Shown: piece by piece, positions 46,801 to 57,137 of the stretch
Numbering within the stretch: the first letter of the stretch is position 1
Layout of the letters: each line of letters begins with the position of its first letter
Assembly: GCA_026018925.1 (NCBI GenBank)
Contig: JAKSZU010000005.1
Span: 84,185,398-84,249,397 of the forward strand
Direction of reading: 5' to 3'
DNA length: 64,000 nt
Origin: Tupaia tana
Taxonomy: Eukaryota; Chordata; Mammalia; Scandentia; Tupaiidae
Notes under the pieces: generated by a model
Told to the model about the DNA's origin: nothing
The model's input: only the letters and a program-made list of their open reading frames with translations
The model's database searches: none
Program-made: the position numbers and the translations under genes

Positions 46801-46999
46801 TTGCATTCAGGTCATTTGATGCCTCTATCATCAAATTGTTCTTTCTTTGCTCAGGACTGCATTGACTATTCAAATCTTTTGTGTTTCATACAAATTTGAT
46901 GATTTTCATATTTCTGTTAGGAATGCCATGGGCACTGAAGCTATAAATTACTATGGGTAGTGTAGGTAAGTAATAATTTTTTTTTTAATTTATGATGAA

Positions 47000-47222
47000 G
47001 CACTAGTGTGTACACATTAAAGAATGAGAGAAGCACCTCAACAGGATCTGATCATACCATAATTTCTTCAAGTTCTCTAGTCTACCAGATATTGGGTACT
47101 TGAAATTATGTCCAGTGTGTTTCAGACTAACCAAGCCATAATTCAAAACATACAAGCCGTGTAGGATTTAGCTTCACTTGAAGAACGTTTTACTTCTGTG
47201 AGATGGAGCTGGCCCCTCGATA
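47000..47222 (-). repeat. Old tRNA SINE, heavily diverged
   Basis: GCACTAGTGTGTACACATTA, GAGAAGCACCTCAACAGGAT, AGATATTGGGTACTTGAAAT and GATGGAGCTGGCCCC keep the element's order, with much decay and one extra segment near 47165. Confidence 0.6.
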
Positions 47223-47602
47223 GATATTTTAATAAACTGATTCTTTTTATCAATGAGCATGGGAAGTCTTTCCATATTTTTATGTCATCTTCTATTCTTT
47301 TCATCTGTATTTTACAGTTTTACTTATACAGCTCTTTTCACCTGATTGGTTAAATGCATTCTATGGTATTGTATTGTATTGTATTTATTTAATTTTTTAA
47401 TGATTTATTTACATTATTTGTAGCTATCATAAATTAAATGGCTTTTTTATTTATTCTTCAAATAGTTCTAGTGCATAAAAATAATATTAATATTTGTATG
47501 TTGATTTTATATCTTGTATCTTTGCTGAATTTATATATCCACTCTATAAAACTTTTGGTAGATTCTTCAGATTTATTTCTACTTACAAGATTATGTGCTT
47601 TG

Positions 47603-47870
47603 GGACCAGCAGTTAGCGTAATGGCTATGTCGCTGGACTCCCACGTAGTCGACCGCGGTTCGAGTCCCGGACCCGGCGGCTTAAACTCACGCCGGGCGCG
47701 TGTGCGTGCGTGCCCAAGATCCCGAGAGGAGAATGGAGGAGAAGGGATTGCGGCGTGGCCATCCCCCCTGGGGGGTGATTTCCTGCTTTCTGTCTCTCTG
47801 TCTCTCTCTGTCTGGCGAGCGCACACGCCCTATAGCAAAAACCTCTCCAAAAAAAAAGAAAAAAAAATAA
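47603..47870 (+). repeat. Young full-length tRNA SINE, best consensus-like copy
   Basis: GGGACCAGCAGTTAGCGTAA, TCGACCGCGGTTCGAGTCCC, ACTCACGCCGGGCGCGTGTG, ATCCCGAGAGGAGAATGGAG and CCATCCCCCCTGGGGGGTGA are all intact. AAGATTATGTGCTTTG is duplicated exactly at 47587-47602 and 47871-47886. The A box and B box are near-canonical for RNA polymerase III. Confidence 0.98.
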
Positions 47871-48003
47871 AAGATTATGTGCTTTGTAGATAGAAATAAT
47901 TTTACTTTCTAATTTACTATTTGGATGTGCTTAATTTTTCTATCTTGTTTAAATCTTCTAGCTAGGGCTCCCAGTACTATGCTAAAAAAGAGTAGCAAAA
48001 ATG

Positions 48004-48175
48004 GGCCAGCAGGTAATATGTAATTAAGGTGCTGGACTCCACAAGACTGACAGCAACCTGGACCTGGCAACTTGCTTTCTCACTTTCTCTTTCTCTATCT
48101 CTGTCTCGTGCATATGTGCCCTATAGCAAATTGAAAAATAATTGGTAATACATAAAATTAAATAATTTTTAAAAG
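48004..48175 (+). repeat. Short-form tRNA SINE
   Basis: TGGGCCAGCAGGTAATATGT starts a head whose B box is partly deleted (CTGACAGCAACCTGGACC). CTGGCAACTTGCTTTCTCAC is the junction; it ends CCCTATAGCAAATTG. Confidence 0.88.
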
Positions 48176-48914
48176 GAGGGGCAGAAGTGAACATTCTTGC
48201 TTTGTTTTAGTTCTTACAAGAAAAACATTCAACTTTTCTTTGTTCAGTGTAATGTTAATTATAGAGTTTTCACATATGGCCTTTGTCTTGTTGATACGTA
48301 CCTTTTCTAATTTTTTTTTTCATAAACTGTGTTATAGTTTGATTGATTGCTTTTTGTACATATATTGACATGATCATATTCTTTTTGTTTCTATGCGTTT
48401 GTCGGTGTGGTATATCATGTTTATTGATTTGTGTGTGTTGAACTATTCTTGCATCTCTTGAATAAACCCCATTTGAATTTGGTACATAAGTACTCTAATG
48501 TTCTGTTGAATTTGGTTTATTAATATTTTGTTCAAGATTGTTGTTCTATGTTCATAAGAATTACTGGTTTATAGCTTTTTGTTGTCGTGGTGGTGGTGTT
48601 GTAGTATTTGTTCGCACTTTATGTAATGGCAGTGCTTCCCTCACTGAATGTAGTGGGATGATTCTCTTTGTGTCCATTTTGTGGAATAATTGAGAATAAT
48701 TGTTAACTTTTTTTAAAAAGTAGAGTTCATCAGCGAAAGCCATGTGGCCCTTGTATTTTCATTGGAAACTTTTTATTGCTAATTCCGTCTTACTACTTGT
48801 TATTGGTCTGTGTTATTTTTTTTTCTGTTTCTTAGACTTTAAGTTTTATATTTAGTTCACAAGTATTGAATTTCTACCATAATTTATTTGTTGAAGAACT
48901 ATTCACTTAATCAG

Positions 48915-48950
<36 letters not shown>
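48915..48950. repeat. (ATT)n microsatellite
   Basis: About 11 TTA units, at the poly(A)-equivalent end of the adjacent minus-strand SINE. Confidence 0.95.
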
Positions 48951-48951
<1 letters not shown>

Positions 48952-49021
48952 TTGCTATAAGGCATGTGAACTACCAGAGATAGAGAGGGAGGAGGGGATG
49001 GAGGGAGGGAGAGAGAGAGAG

Positions 49022-49052
<31 letters not shown>

Positions 49053-49442
49053 TGCTAAAGTAAAAAAGTAATCTGCGGGACCAGCAGTTAGCGTAATGGC
49101 TATGTCCCTGGACTCCCACGTAGTCGACCGCGGTTCGAGTCCCAGACCCAGCGGCTTAAACTCACACCGGGCACGTGTGCGTGTGTGCCCAAGATCCCGA
49201 GAGGAGAATGGAGGAGAAGGGATTGCGGTGTGGCCATCCCCCCGGGGGGTGATTTCTCGCTTTCTATCTCTCTGTCTCTCTCTGTCTGTCTGGCGAGCGC
49301 ACGCGCCTATAGCAAAAACCTCTCCAAAAAAAAAAAAAAAAGAAAAAGAAAAAAAAAAGGCAATCTGCCAGACCCAGGACTGGAACTGAAGTTGATCATG
49401 TGGGAGTCCAGTACCCCAACCACCATGTCAGCTCCTGGTCCC
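48950..49442 (-). repeat. Short-form tRNA SINE split by a young SINE
   Basis: TTTGCTATAAGGCATGTGAA and a GA-rich block (48980-49050) are the tail. The head complement resumes at 49369 (GACCCAGGACTGGAACTGAA, CAACCACCATGTCAGCTCCT). A young plus-strand copy at 49077-49360 separates them. Confidence 0.9.
49077..49360 (+). repeat. Young full-length tRNA SINE nested in an opposite SINE
   Basis: GGGACCAGCAGTTAGCGTAA, CCGCGGTTCGAGTCCCAGAC and ATCCCCCCGGGGGGTGATTT, ending in an A-rich tail with GAAAAAG. TAATCTGC and CAATCTGC (one mismatch) flank at 49069-49076 and 49361-49368. Confidence 0.96.
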
Positions 49443-49444
49443 TA

Positions 49445-50050
49445 GAATAATTTCTTCATATACACCATATTTTGAAAATTATTTACAGGTTCACATCTTT
49501 ACTTTTTAAATGTATGTCATAAAAGTAAAGCTTTTTAAAAAATAACCAATTCTCTTGAAAATAAAATTAAATACCACATTGAAAAAATGTGGTTGATGGC
49601 ACATTTATACACTGCATATTTAAATGTCGTAACATGCTATTAACTTTATGCTTAAAAATAACTCAGTTTGGTTCTAGTATTAGAATACTGATAATACTAT
49701 CATCTTTTTGTTGTAGTTGGGTTGTACTCCTAAAAGATTATCATAAACTTGCTAAAAGAAAGGTGAGCAACAAGACTGTTTAATACATTATTGAATCTTC
49801 TTTTGGCAATAAGAACCAAGTATTTAACCACTAGAATGACAAAATCTACACATTATAGATGCTGAGAAAATAATATAAAAGCAATTAGCATAAGGGAAAA
49901 TATGTTTTTCTAAGTATACTATCCCTAATAAAACACTATTACTAGAAAACTAAGTGCATTCAACAATGACTTTAAAATCATTTCCTGAAGATGTGGAATA
50001 ATATTTTACACTTTTTTTCTTTTTCTTTTCTTAGTTTTTACTTCATTTAT
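49445..50050. other. No recognisable feature
   Basis: AT-rich unique-looking DNA. Confidence 0.45.
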
Positions 50051-50061
50051 TTATTATTAAT

Positions 50062-50303
50062 TTCTCAAATGACACATGTACTCACCAGAGAGGCAGAGAG
50101 AAAGTGGAAAAATGAGAAAGTAGCCCTTACTCACATGAAGGATGGTCACACTGCAATCCCTTCTCCACCATTCTCTGGGGATTTTGAGAATGTGTGCATA
50201 TACTCATTCTGTTTTCTAAGTCCCTTTATGCAAGACATATAGTACAGTCAGCCAGGTGGGAAGCTGGCCACAATTAATCATGCTGACATCATCTGGCCCT
50301 ATT
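50062..50303 (-). repeat. Old tRNA SINE
   Basis: CTCAAATGACACATGTACTC, AGTAGCCCTTACTCACATGA, CTCTGGGGATTTTGAGAATG and GACATCATCTGGCCC. The centre is diverged (CATTCTGTTTTCTAAGTCCC). Confidence 0.82.
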
Positions 50304-50403
50304 TATTTGTTTAATGGTTGCCTTTATTTTAATAGGTGGGAAAAGAAAAGCCTACACTTATATGTAATCAAAAAGATCTGTATACATAATCTCACTTCAT
50401 TCT

Positions 50404-50676
50404 TCATTCTTTTTTTTTTTTTTAAGAGAGATTTTTGTTACAGAGCAGATATACTCACCAGTGAGACAGAGAGAGATAGCGAGAAATCACTCAGCCTCCC
50501 TTCCCGGGGGAGATGGCCACATCACAATCCTTTTTCTACTATTCTCCTCCTGCGATTTTTGGCATGCACACTTACAAGCCTAGTATGAGTTCTAAGCCAC
50601 TGGGTCCCCCATTTGAACCACAGTCAACTAAGTGGGAGTCAAGCAATGTAACTATTATGCCATCTGCTGGTCCCAG
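50404..50676 (-). repeat. tRNA SINE with 14-bp TSD
   Basis: TCTCACTTCATTCT (50390-50403) and TCTCACCTCATTCT (50677-50690) flank it. GAGAGATTTTTGTTACAGAG and CCATCTGCTGGTCCC bound the element. Confidence 0.95.
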
Positions 50677-50936
50677 TCTCACCTCATTCTAATCATAGTT
50701 TTTAATATTCTTTTACACAAGGAAATAAGTGGTTCTGGAGGCAGTTGAACTGATATTGAAACTCATCTAGTTTATACCAGCTACTCTTTCTTACAAAATT
50801 TGGATGTTAAAAATAGTTCTTAGATGTAACCTTATTTGAGTATACCTTAAACATAAGTTCCCAGAATGAGAAGTCCCAGAATCGGAAGTTCTTTAGGTAT
50901 TTGTAGTGAGTGTATGTTATACCCTCATCACATCTC

Positions 50937-51213
50937 CTTTTTTTTTATTTTTTAAATTTTTTTTGAGAGGTTTTTCCTATAGGGTGCGTGTGCTTGCCAG
51001 ACAGACAGAGAGAGACAGAGAGACAGAAAGCGAGAAATCACCCCCCAGGGAGGATGGCCACGCCGCAATCCCTTCTCCTCCATTCTCCTCTCGGGATCTT
51101 GGGCACTCACGCACACGCGCCCAGCGTGAGTTTTAAGCCACCGGGTCTGGGATGCGAACCACGGTCGACTACGTGGGAGTCCAAAATATAGCCATTACGC
51201 TAACTGCTGGTCC
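50937..51213 (-). repeat. Young tRNA SINE with 15-bp TSD
   Basis: CCCTCATCACATCTC is exact at 50922-50936 and 51214-51228. GAGAGGTTTTTCCTATAGGG, ACTCACGCACACGCGCCCAG and CTAACTGCTGGTCC are intact. Confidence 0.97.
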
Positions 51214-51315
51214 CCCTCATCACATCTCATGAAGATAATTTACTTCCATAAAATTTTAAATAATTTGATAAAATATATATTTTGAAAAACTTACCAAAGA
51301 AATTAGCTGAGAAGT

Positions 51316-51352
51316 TTTTGTTTGTTTGTTTGTTTGTTTTTTTGTTTTTTTT
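51316..51352. repeat. (TTTG)n simple repeat
   Basis: TTTTTGTTTGTTTGTTTGTT followed by a T-rich run. Confidence 0.95.
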
Positions 51353-51436
51353 TTTATCATGTCCTCTTTATCATCCTTAAAGTAATGTTATATTTACTTA
51401 ATATCACACACTTCTTATGTTTATTTCATTTCTCTA

Positions 51437-51692
51437 CTTTTTTTTCTTTTTGGAGAGGTTTTTGCTATAGGGCACGTGTGCTCAGAGAGAGAGACAGAGA
51501 GACAGATAGCAAGAAATCACCCCAGGAAGGATGGCAATGCCACAATCCCTTCTCCTCCATTCTCCTGTAGAAATCTTGAGCATGCATGCTCATGCACCTG
51601 GAGTGAGTTTAAGACACCAGGTCTGGGACTCAGAACACAGTGAACTACGTGGGAGTCCAGCAACATAGCCATTACACCAATTGCTCGTCCAA
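51437..51692 (-). repeat. tRNA SINE with 11-bp TSD
   Basis: TCATTTCTCTA flanks at 51426-51436 and 51693-51703. GGAGAGGTTTTTGCTATAGG and CACCAATTGCTCGTCC bound it. The C6/G6 block is reduced to CACCCCAGGAAGGAT. Confidence 0.95.
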
Positions 51693-51704
51693 TCATTTCT
51701 CTAT

Positions 51705-52820
51705 TTTTGTTATATCCATCATCTTATTTTACAGATGTCATAGATTTAGTAGTATTTCCTTAACTCTAATATTTCTATATGTACGTTTATTAACATAGAG
51801 AACAAAATGATAAAAAAAACATAAAAGCACTACCCAAATTCACATGAAATGAAAAAGTTAGCATTCATACAAACATACTATAAATATTCAGAAATGTGCT
51901 TTTAGGTAATAAATGTATAATCAAGTTATTCAATTCTGTTGTTTTATGCATGAGTAGGGACAAGGTGGTTGGAAATTCTCTTAATGCCAGATAGCAAATC
52001 TTTCTGTTCAGACACACATTAATCAGTGGAATATCTCTTCTGAGATTTGGTTTAAGAGTAACAAGATTTCTAAAATGCCAAACAAAAACAAAATTGGCAA
52101 AGGCATATACAGATAATCAAGATTTTTTGCCTAACTACAAGTAGAAACAACTATTAAAACTCCAGCAGTTCAACTCTATTGTTACATTATTCTGATTTAT
52201 TTTTCTTTGGCATATTTCATAGTATCAGCTCCCACTTTCTCTAACCATCTTCAAAATGCATTCTCCTCTACAATATAGTTAATAAACACACTGAGCTCTA
52301 GGGGTAGAGAGATCAGCTTTTATATTTTTTCCAAGTAGCTGCTTAAATTTATTCCTCCTAAAATGCATTGATGTTCTTTTTAATTCTTGATTTATCACTT
52401 TATTTGACTGTAGCAAACACCTTATTTTTTCCACCAATGTTCTTATATAAACATGGTTGTATTCCATGTAATAGTGATAAAGTTTCAGAGTGAAGAGAGA
52501 TCTGCCTTAGAGATAACCAGGAATAAGAGAAAGCTGGCCAGGAAAGTGCTACAGATTATTGAGGGGAAGGTTTGTTTCCTTTGAGAGATGACAGGTCTAT
52601 TCAACTGTAAATTGTGGGTCAGACTGTACAGTGATTTAGTCCTGGAGCAATGAACTACAATAGAAAGGCCAGGCAAGTGCCATAAATATTGACATGTGAA
52701 TGACAAATGTTAGAGCACTAAGGTAATGTCCATTTCAGGATATGTAAAGTTAGGTTCATAGTAGTAGTATCTGTAACAAGAAAGCTGATTGTTAACTATA
52801 ATACAGAAGGAATGTTCATT
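51705..52820. other. No recognisable feature
   Basis: 1.1 kb of unique-looking sequence. Minus frames of 62 and 73 codons (52467-52279 and 52706-52485) are unrecognised. Confidence 0.4.
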
Positions 52821-52825
52821 TTTTT

Positions 52826-53562
52826 AAAAAATTATTATTATTGTTTATTATTATTTATACTTTAAATTGCTCTACATCATTTAGATTATAAAGAGATTTT
52901 ACCCAACATGATATATATCACACACCAGCCAGATTGAGAATACTATACACAACATCATCAACAGGCAACAAATCATATCTGTGTCCCACAAATGTCTTAC
53001 TTCTCCATTATTTCCCAAATTTCCCTTCCTGCACTCTCCCCCCTCCCATTCTTGCTCCATTTTGTCTCCAGTGTCCATAACAATTTTCAATGGTTTTATG
53101 TCCTCCAGTCTTTCAGTCTTTACCATAGAGTGCAGACAGATGGTAGACATTAAGTGGAGACATACAAAGTCTTTGTTTCATAGCCTGACTTGCTTCACTA
53201 AGCAATTAATCTTCCATTTTCATCCTCTTTCCATGAAATGCCAGGGTCTTGTTTTTTATAGCTGAATAGTATTTCATGGAGTATATGTGCCACACTTTTT
53301 CAACCCATTCATGTTTGTGGACATTTGTGTTTGTTCCATGTCTTGGCAATTGTAAATAACAGCACAATAACTATAGTTGTCCATGTGCTTTTTTGACTGA
53401 GCATTCTCCTGCCCTTAAGGTAGATACTCAGGAGTGTAATTATTGGATCATATGGTAGTTCTATTTGAAAATCTTTGAGAAACCTTTATATTGCTCTCCA
53501 CAGTGGCTGGACAAATTTACATTCCCACCAAGTTCCCCTTTCACCACATCTCCACCAGCCCT
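52826..53562 (-). repeat. Young-type L1 3' end with ORF2 C-terminus
   Basis: 3' UTR phrases (CATTTAGATTATAAAGAGAT, CACACCAGCCAGATTGAGAA, TGGTTTTATGTCCTCCAGTC) pass into the ORF2 end (GCTGAATAGTATTTCATGGA, TCTTGGCAATTGTAAATAAC, ATTGGATCATATGGTAGTTC, TTTACATTCCCACCAAGTTC). Truncated 5' at 53562. Confidence 0.95.
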
Positions 53563-53865
53563 TATCATTTTTTTTAATTTTTAATTTTTTTAATTATTTT
53601 TTATTTTAACTTTATTAATACATTTAATTACCTTTTTTAGCTTACAAAGTTAATATTTCACTATGTGAACATTTCTCCCTAGTCCAGTTGGTTAAACTAT
53701 AAAATATCTTCAACAGATTATATCCATTTTTTGCCCCATTAATGCAAGTGTCCACTCTATGACTGAAACTGGTTGAATAAAGAATATACAAACACAATAA
53801 ATGGGTGTAAATACCAGATATAGTGTGTGTGGAAGAGTAGGGCCAGAGGAAGGACATTTAGAAGG
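53563..53865 (-). repeat. Young L1 3' end with inverted 5' segment
   Basis: 53575-53740 reads as a minus-strand L1 3' UTR (TTACAAAGTTAATATTTCAC, CCAGTTGGTTAAACTATAAA, GCCCCATTAATG). 53741-53862 is plus-oriented (AGTGTCCACTCTATGACTGA, GTGTGGAAGAGTAGG, GGAAGGACATTTAGAAGG). In the uninverted copy at 57725-57960 the two parts are adjacent and colinear, so this is one insertion with its 5' part flipped. Confidence 0.88.
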
Positions 53866-54350
53866 AATGTTTGATTTGTTTTATATTGCTTGCCAAGAGT
53901 ACGAAGTTGATGACAGGGAACATGTGGAAAAAATATTAAGAATAGTGGCTCAGTTTAATGTTTTCCAAACAAGCCATGATGAATATATTTGAAAATGTAT
54001 ACAAGATTAGAAACGAGAGAGGGTGGAAGCAGAACAGAATTTCTTTTACTAGCCCAAAGAAAGATCATCAGAATTTTAATGTTCCTATACAATTTGTGAA
54101 GTAAAAACTTTATTCTGATCTTTGGAGCTTGGTGTTGAGCTTAAATTATTAGTTTTGAAATAGGGATGAGTTGAGAACCAACTCAAGAATCAATAGTCTA
54201 CCTACCTATTAAAATAATTTATTACTTTTATCCTGGTCGCCTGACGTTAAGTATAATAAATCTCAAATTTCAGTTTAGGAAAAGAGCAGTCCATTTTTTG
54301 CCGCAGGTAGTATCAGCCAGCAAGGTTAAGAGGAACCTCTCTCTGGATGG
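53866..54350. other. No confident assignment
   Basis: The frame ending at 53992 includes an unexplained charged stretch (CQEYEVDDREHVEKILRIVA) just past the L1 junction. I cannot link it to a gene. Confidence 0.35.
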
Positions 54351-54356
54351 TAGCGC

Positions 54357-54981
54357 TGTTGGCATTCTCCCCAGAACTTGGTCCTGGAATGAAGAAAGTA
54401 AGAAAAAAGAGAAGGACACAGAAGCAGAAATGAGGTGAACACAGACAAGCTGTGCTGCTCAGTCGTGCTGAATTTCTTTATTTATACATTTTACCAGGCA
54501 TAGTGAAATGTTTTCCAAGCTTTCAAGGATGTGGTTGAAGTTCTACAGTTGGAGATAAGCACCTTTAGTGTATATGTTTTTCAACTTTGTTACTATCATG
54601 TGTGATCTCTTATGCGTTCCAGGTCAACCCCGATTACTTATCTGTAAATGTGTCGTTCCTCTGCAACTTCAAAGAAGGCTGAGTATGCATCAAAGAGGAT
54701 AATGTGTAAGCCATAAACATTATATAGAACAGGCATCTCATGACCTAGCCAGGGTCACGATGTTTCCTGTGCCCCATAGAAATTTTCATAGAGCCCCTCA
54801 CATCCAAGACATGTGTCAGCTAGCTCAAGTGAGTATGCAGCCTAGCTGCATGCAGATAACTGCTTCATGCAGCTAGGCTGCATACTCTCACAAGATAGGA
54901 CCAATAACTAGAGCAAAAGAGTATGTAGCTTCCATTTGCATAGTTTTCCTTCTCGCTGTAGCCCTGATCCTTAACAAGACA
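54357..54981 (-). repeat. Probable solitary LTR of an endogenous retrovirus
   Basis: Read on the minus strand it starts TGTCTTGTTAAGG and ends ATGCCAACA, the TG...CA form of an LTR, about 625 bp. A TATAAATAAAG element (around 54477-54487) gives an overlapping TATA-like and AATAAA signal about 120 bp before the 3' end, followed by a CT-rich TCTGTGTCCTTCTC tract typical of R-U5. No internal retroviral sequence and no clear target duplication is visible, so the boundaries are provisional. Confidence 0.5.
54831..54887. repeat. Perfect 22-bp inverted repeat (hairpin)
   Basis: The left arm 54831-54852 (GAGTATGCAGCCTAGCTGCA and two more bases) and the right arm 54866-54887 are exact reverse complements around a 13-base loop. 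It lies inside the putative LTR, in the region corresponding to U3. Confidence 0.97.
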
Positions 54982-55961
54982 TTTGGTTTTAAAAAAAGGA
55001 CAGAAAGAGATTCATTGTTTTGCATACTTGCATAATACATTATTTTTTATATATGGATATAGATATATACATAGATAGAGATATAAAAATATGTTTGCAT
55101 TTATAGCAAACATTGCCTTTGCTTTCCTTGTGGCTTTGAGTCCAACCATATGTCTCCTAGGAATCAATTTATAAATCTATTACCACCAAAATGTACTTAC
55201 AAAATAACAATTCACTTTAAAAATCTAAGATAAAGAGAATTCAGATGATCCAGGTTTATATGGATGTATACTTAGGCATAGACCAATACAATCCATGAGA
55301 AATATTTATTGCTTTATTCCCTAAGCCTTATGGGAAATCATTTTAAAACAAGGACTTTTTCTCCATCTTTTCTGAGGTATTAAGGTTATATGTATTTATA
55401 GTTTATAATGTGATGTTGTAATATATGCACACATTGTGAAATAATTACCACAAACTAATTAATGTATCTATTTTGTCATATATGTGAAATTTTTAGAAAA
55501 CTCATAGAAAAGGTGTATTATAAAAAAACCATGCATGAGTCTAAAATATTTTTGCACAAAAGTAAATTCATACTTTAATTTTATTTTCCATATGCTTTTT
55601 GAAGTCCCCTTGGAATTTATTTTGTGTGCATGACAAGAACATTTAAACTCTATCTTATTAGCTAATTTCAAGTGTATAATACATGTCTAATTCATAAAGT
55701 CACCTTGCCTTTTTTATGTCTTCAGAACGTAATTATAACTGGAAGTTTGTACTCTGATCAATATCTCTCTTGTTCCCTCAATGTCCCCACACATCTCCTA
55801 GTAAACAACATTCTACTCGGTTGCTGCAGTTTGACGATTTTTCTTTATTTTTTAGATTTCTTTTTAAGTGAGATCATGCAGTATTGCTGGGTTTTGTGTA
55901 TTTCACTGAGCACGAGGTTCTTAAAGTTCATCCATATTGCCCCAAATTGTAAGACTTTGTG

Positions 55962-56225
55962 TGTATGTGCCAGAATGTGTGTGCACTCACCACAGAAACC
56001 AGTGAGAGAGAAAGGAGTCCACAATGGGAATTTCTTATCACTGAAGCTCAGTGCTGAGTTTATGTTATTAGTTTGGATATGGAGATGGGGCCTCATCAGA
56101 AGCATCCTTCTTCCTCCAGTTCCCCATCTCATCAAGATTTTGATCATGTATGAATATGCTCCTGGCATGTTTTTTGGGCTGTTGGGGCCAGGATTAAAAC
56201 CACAATTGGCCACATAGTGTGGTTA
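55962..56225 (-). repeat. Old tRNA SINE inside L1
   Basis: GTGTATGTGCCAGAATGTGT, GTGCACTCACCACAGAAACC, TTTTGATCATGTATGAATAT and ATTGGCCACATAGTGTGG. The body contains non-matching sequence near 56035-56085, so it is diverged or has a small insertion. Confidence 0.75.
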
Positions 56226-57137
56226 AATATATAAAGGACTTACCTGCTCTGTCGTGTACCCAGTCTGATTTTCTTTTTTATAAAGATTAAATAATATTTT
56301 AGAGCATGTGTGTGTGTTCGTGTATCGTATTTTCCTTAATCAGTGATACATTGAAGGACATAAGTTTTTTTCCCCACACTTTCATACCATGAATAAAAAT
56401 CACAATATATGTGGGAGTATAGTAATATCATTAAGATAATGATATTTTTTCCTTTGAATACATACCCCAAAGTAGGAATGGTGGATCAGATTATATTTCT
56501 ATTATTTAAATTTTTTGAAAACTGCCACACATTTTTTTAATATTTTTTTATATTTTATATAAATGTGTACAAATGCACATTTCCAGCAGTGGTGTTTAGG
56601 ATTCGCTTTTCTATATAGCCTTGCCAACACTTGTTATCTTTTGATGTTTTTATTATAGCCCTCCTAACAAATGTGAGGTGTTCCTTCATTGTGATTTTGA
56701 TTTGCACATCTTCTTATGTTTCTGCTACTTCAATGAGATTTTCAAGTTGCACATCCTCTTATATCTGTTGAATATTTGTATATATTCTACAATGCTTGTT
56801 CAGGTCTTTGGCCATTTTTATTGTTATTTATTTCCTGGTACTTGAGTTCCTTTTATTCCTTATATATTTTATATACTAATTCCTTATGATATATATGACT
56901 TATGATTTTTTTTTTCATTGTGTTCATTGCCTTTTTAGTTTGTTGTTTTCTTTACTGTGCAGAAATTTCATAGATGTAGATTCATTCATTTGTTTCTGTT
57001 TCTTGGGCTATTGGGTTCAAACAGGAAAATGTCAAAGATTATTTTATCCTGTTTTTTTCCACCAGTAAATTTGTGGTTTGAAGTCTTATATCTATGACAT
57101 TAAAAAAAATTAAATTGATTTTAAAAAATTATTTAAC

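Larger units (their letters stand above)
46140..48890 (-). repeat. Old L1 ORF2 fragment broken by four SINEs
   Basis: Reverse-complement ORF2 phrases appear in order: TTCATTTTAAATTGACTTTG, CACCCTTTATTGACGAGGTC, TCTGAGTTCTCAGTTTGTTT, ATTATAGCCCTGCAGTTTTT, AGCATGGGAAGTCTTTCCAT, AGTTCTTACAAGAAAAACAT and TGCATCTCTTGAATAAACCC. SINEs occupy 46580-46800, 47000-47222, 47603-47870 and 48004-48175. It lacks the 3' UTR and is an internal piece of about 1.9 kb. Confidence 0.9.

Noticed and set aside
47603-47680. Functional tRNA gene
   Set aside because: A- and B-box-like sequences are present, but the cloverleaf is not closed by a 3' acceptor strand and the sequence continues into the SINE body, so it is a SINE head.
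47438-47893. 151-codon open frame
   Set aside because: More than half is the young SINE (MAMSLDSHVVDRGSSPGPGG and onwards). The same peptide recurs at every young copy.
55672-56217. 181-codon open frame, the longest in the window
   Set aside because: It runs across an old minus-strand L1 and an inserted SINE; the translation is antisense L1 and SINE, not a gene.
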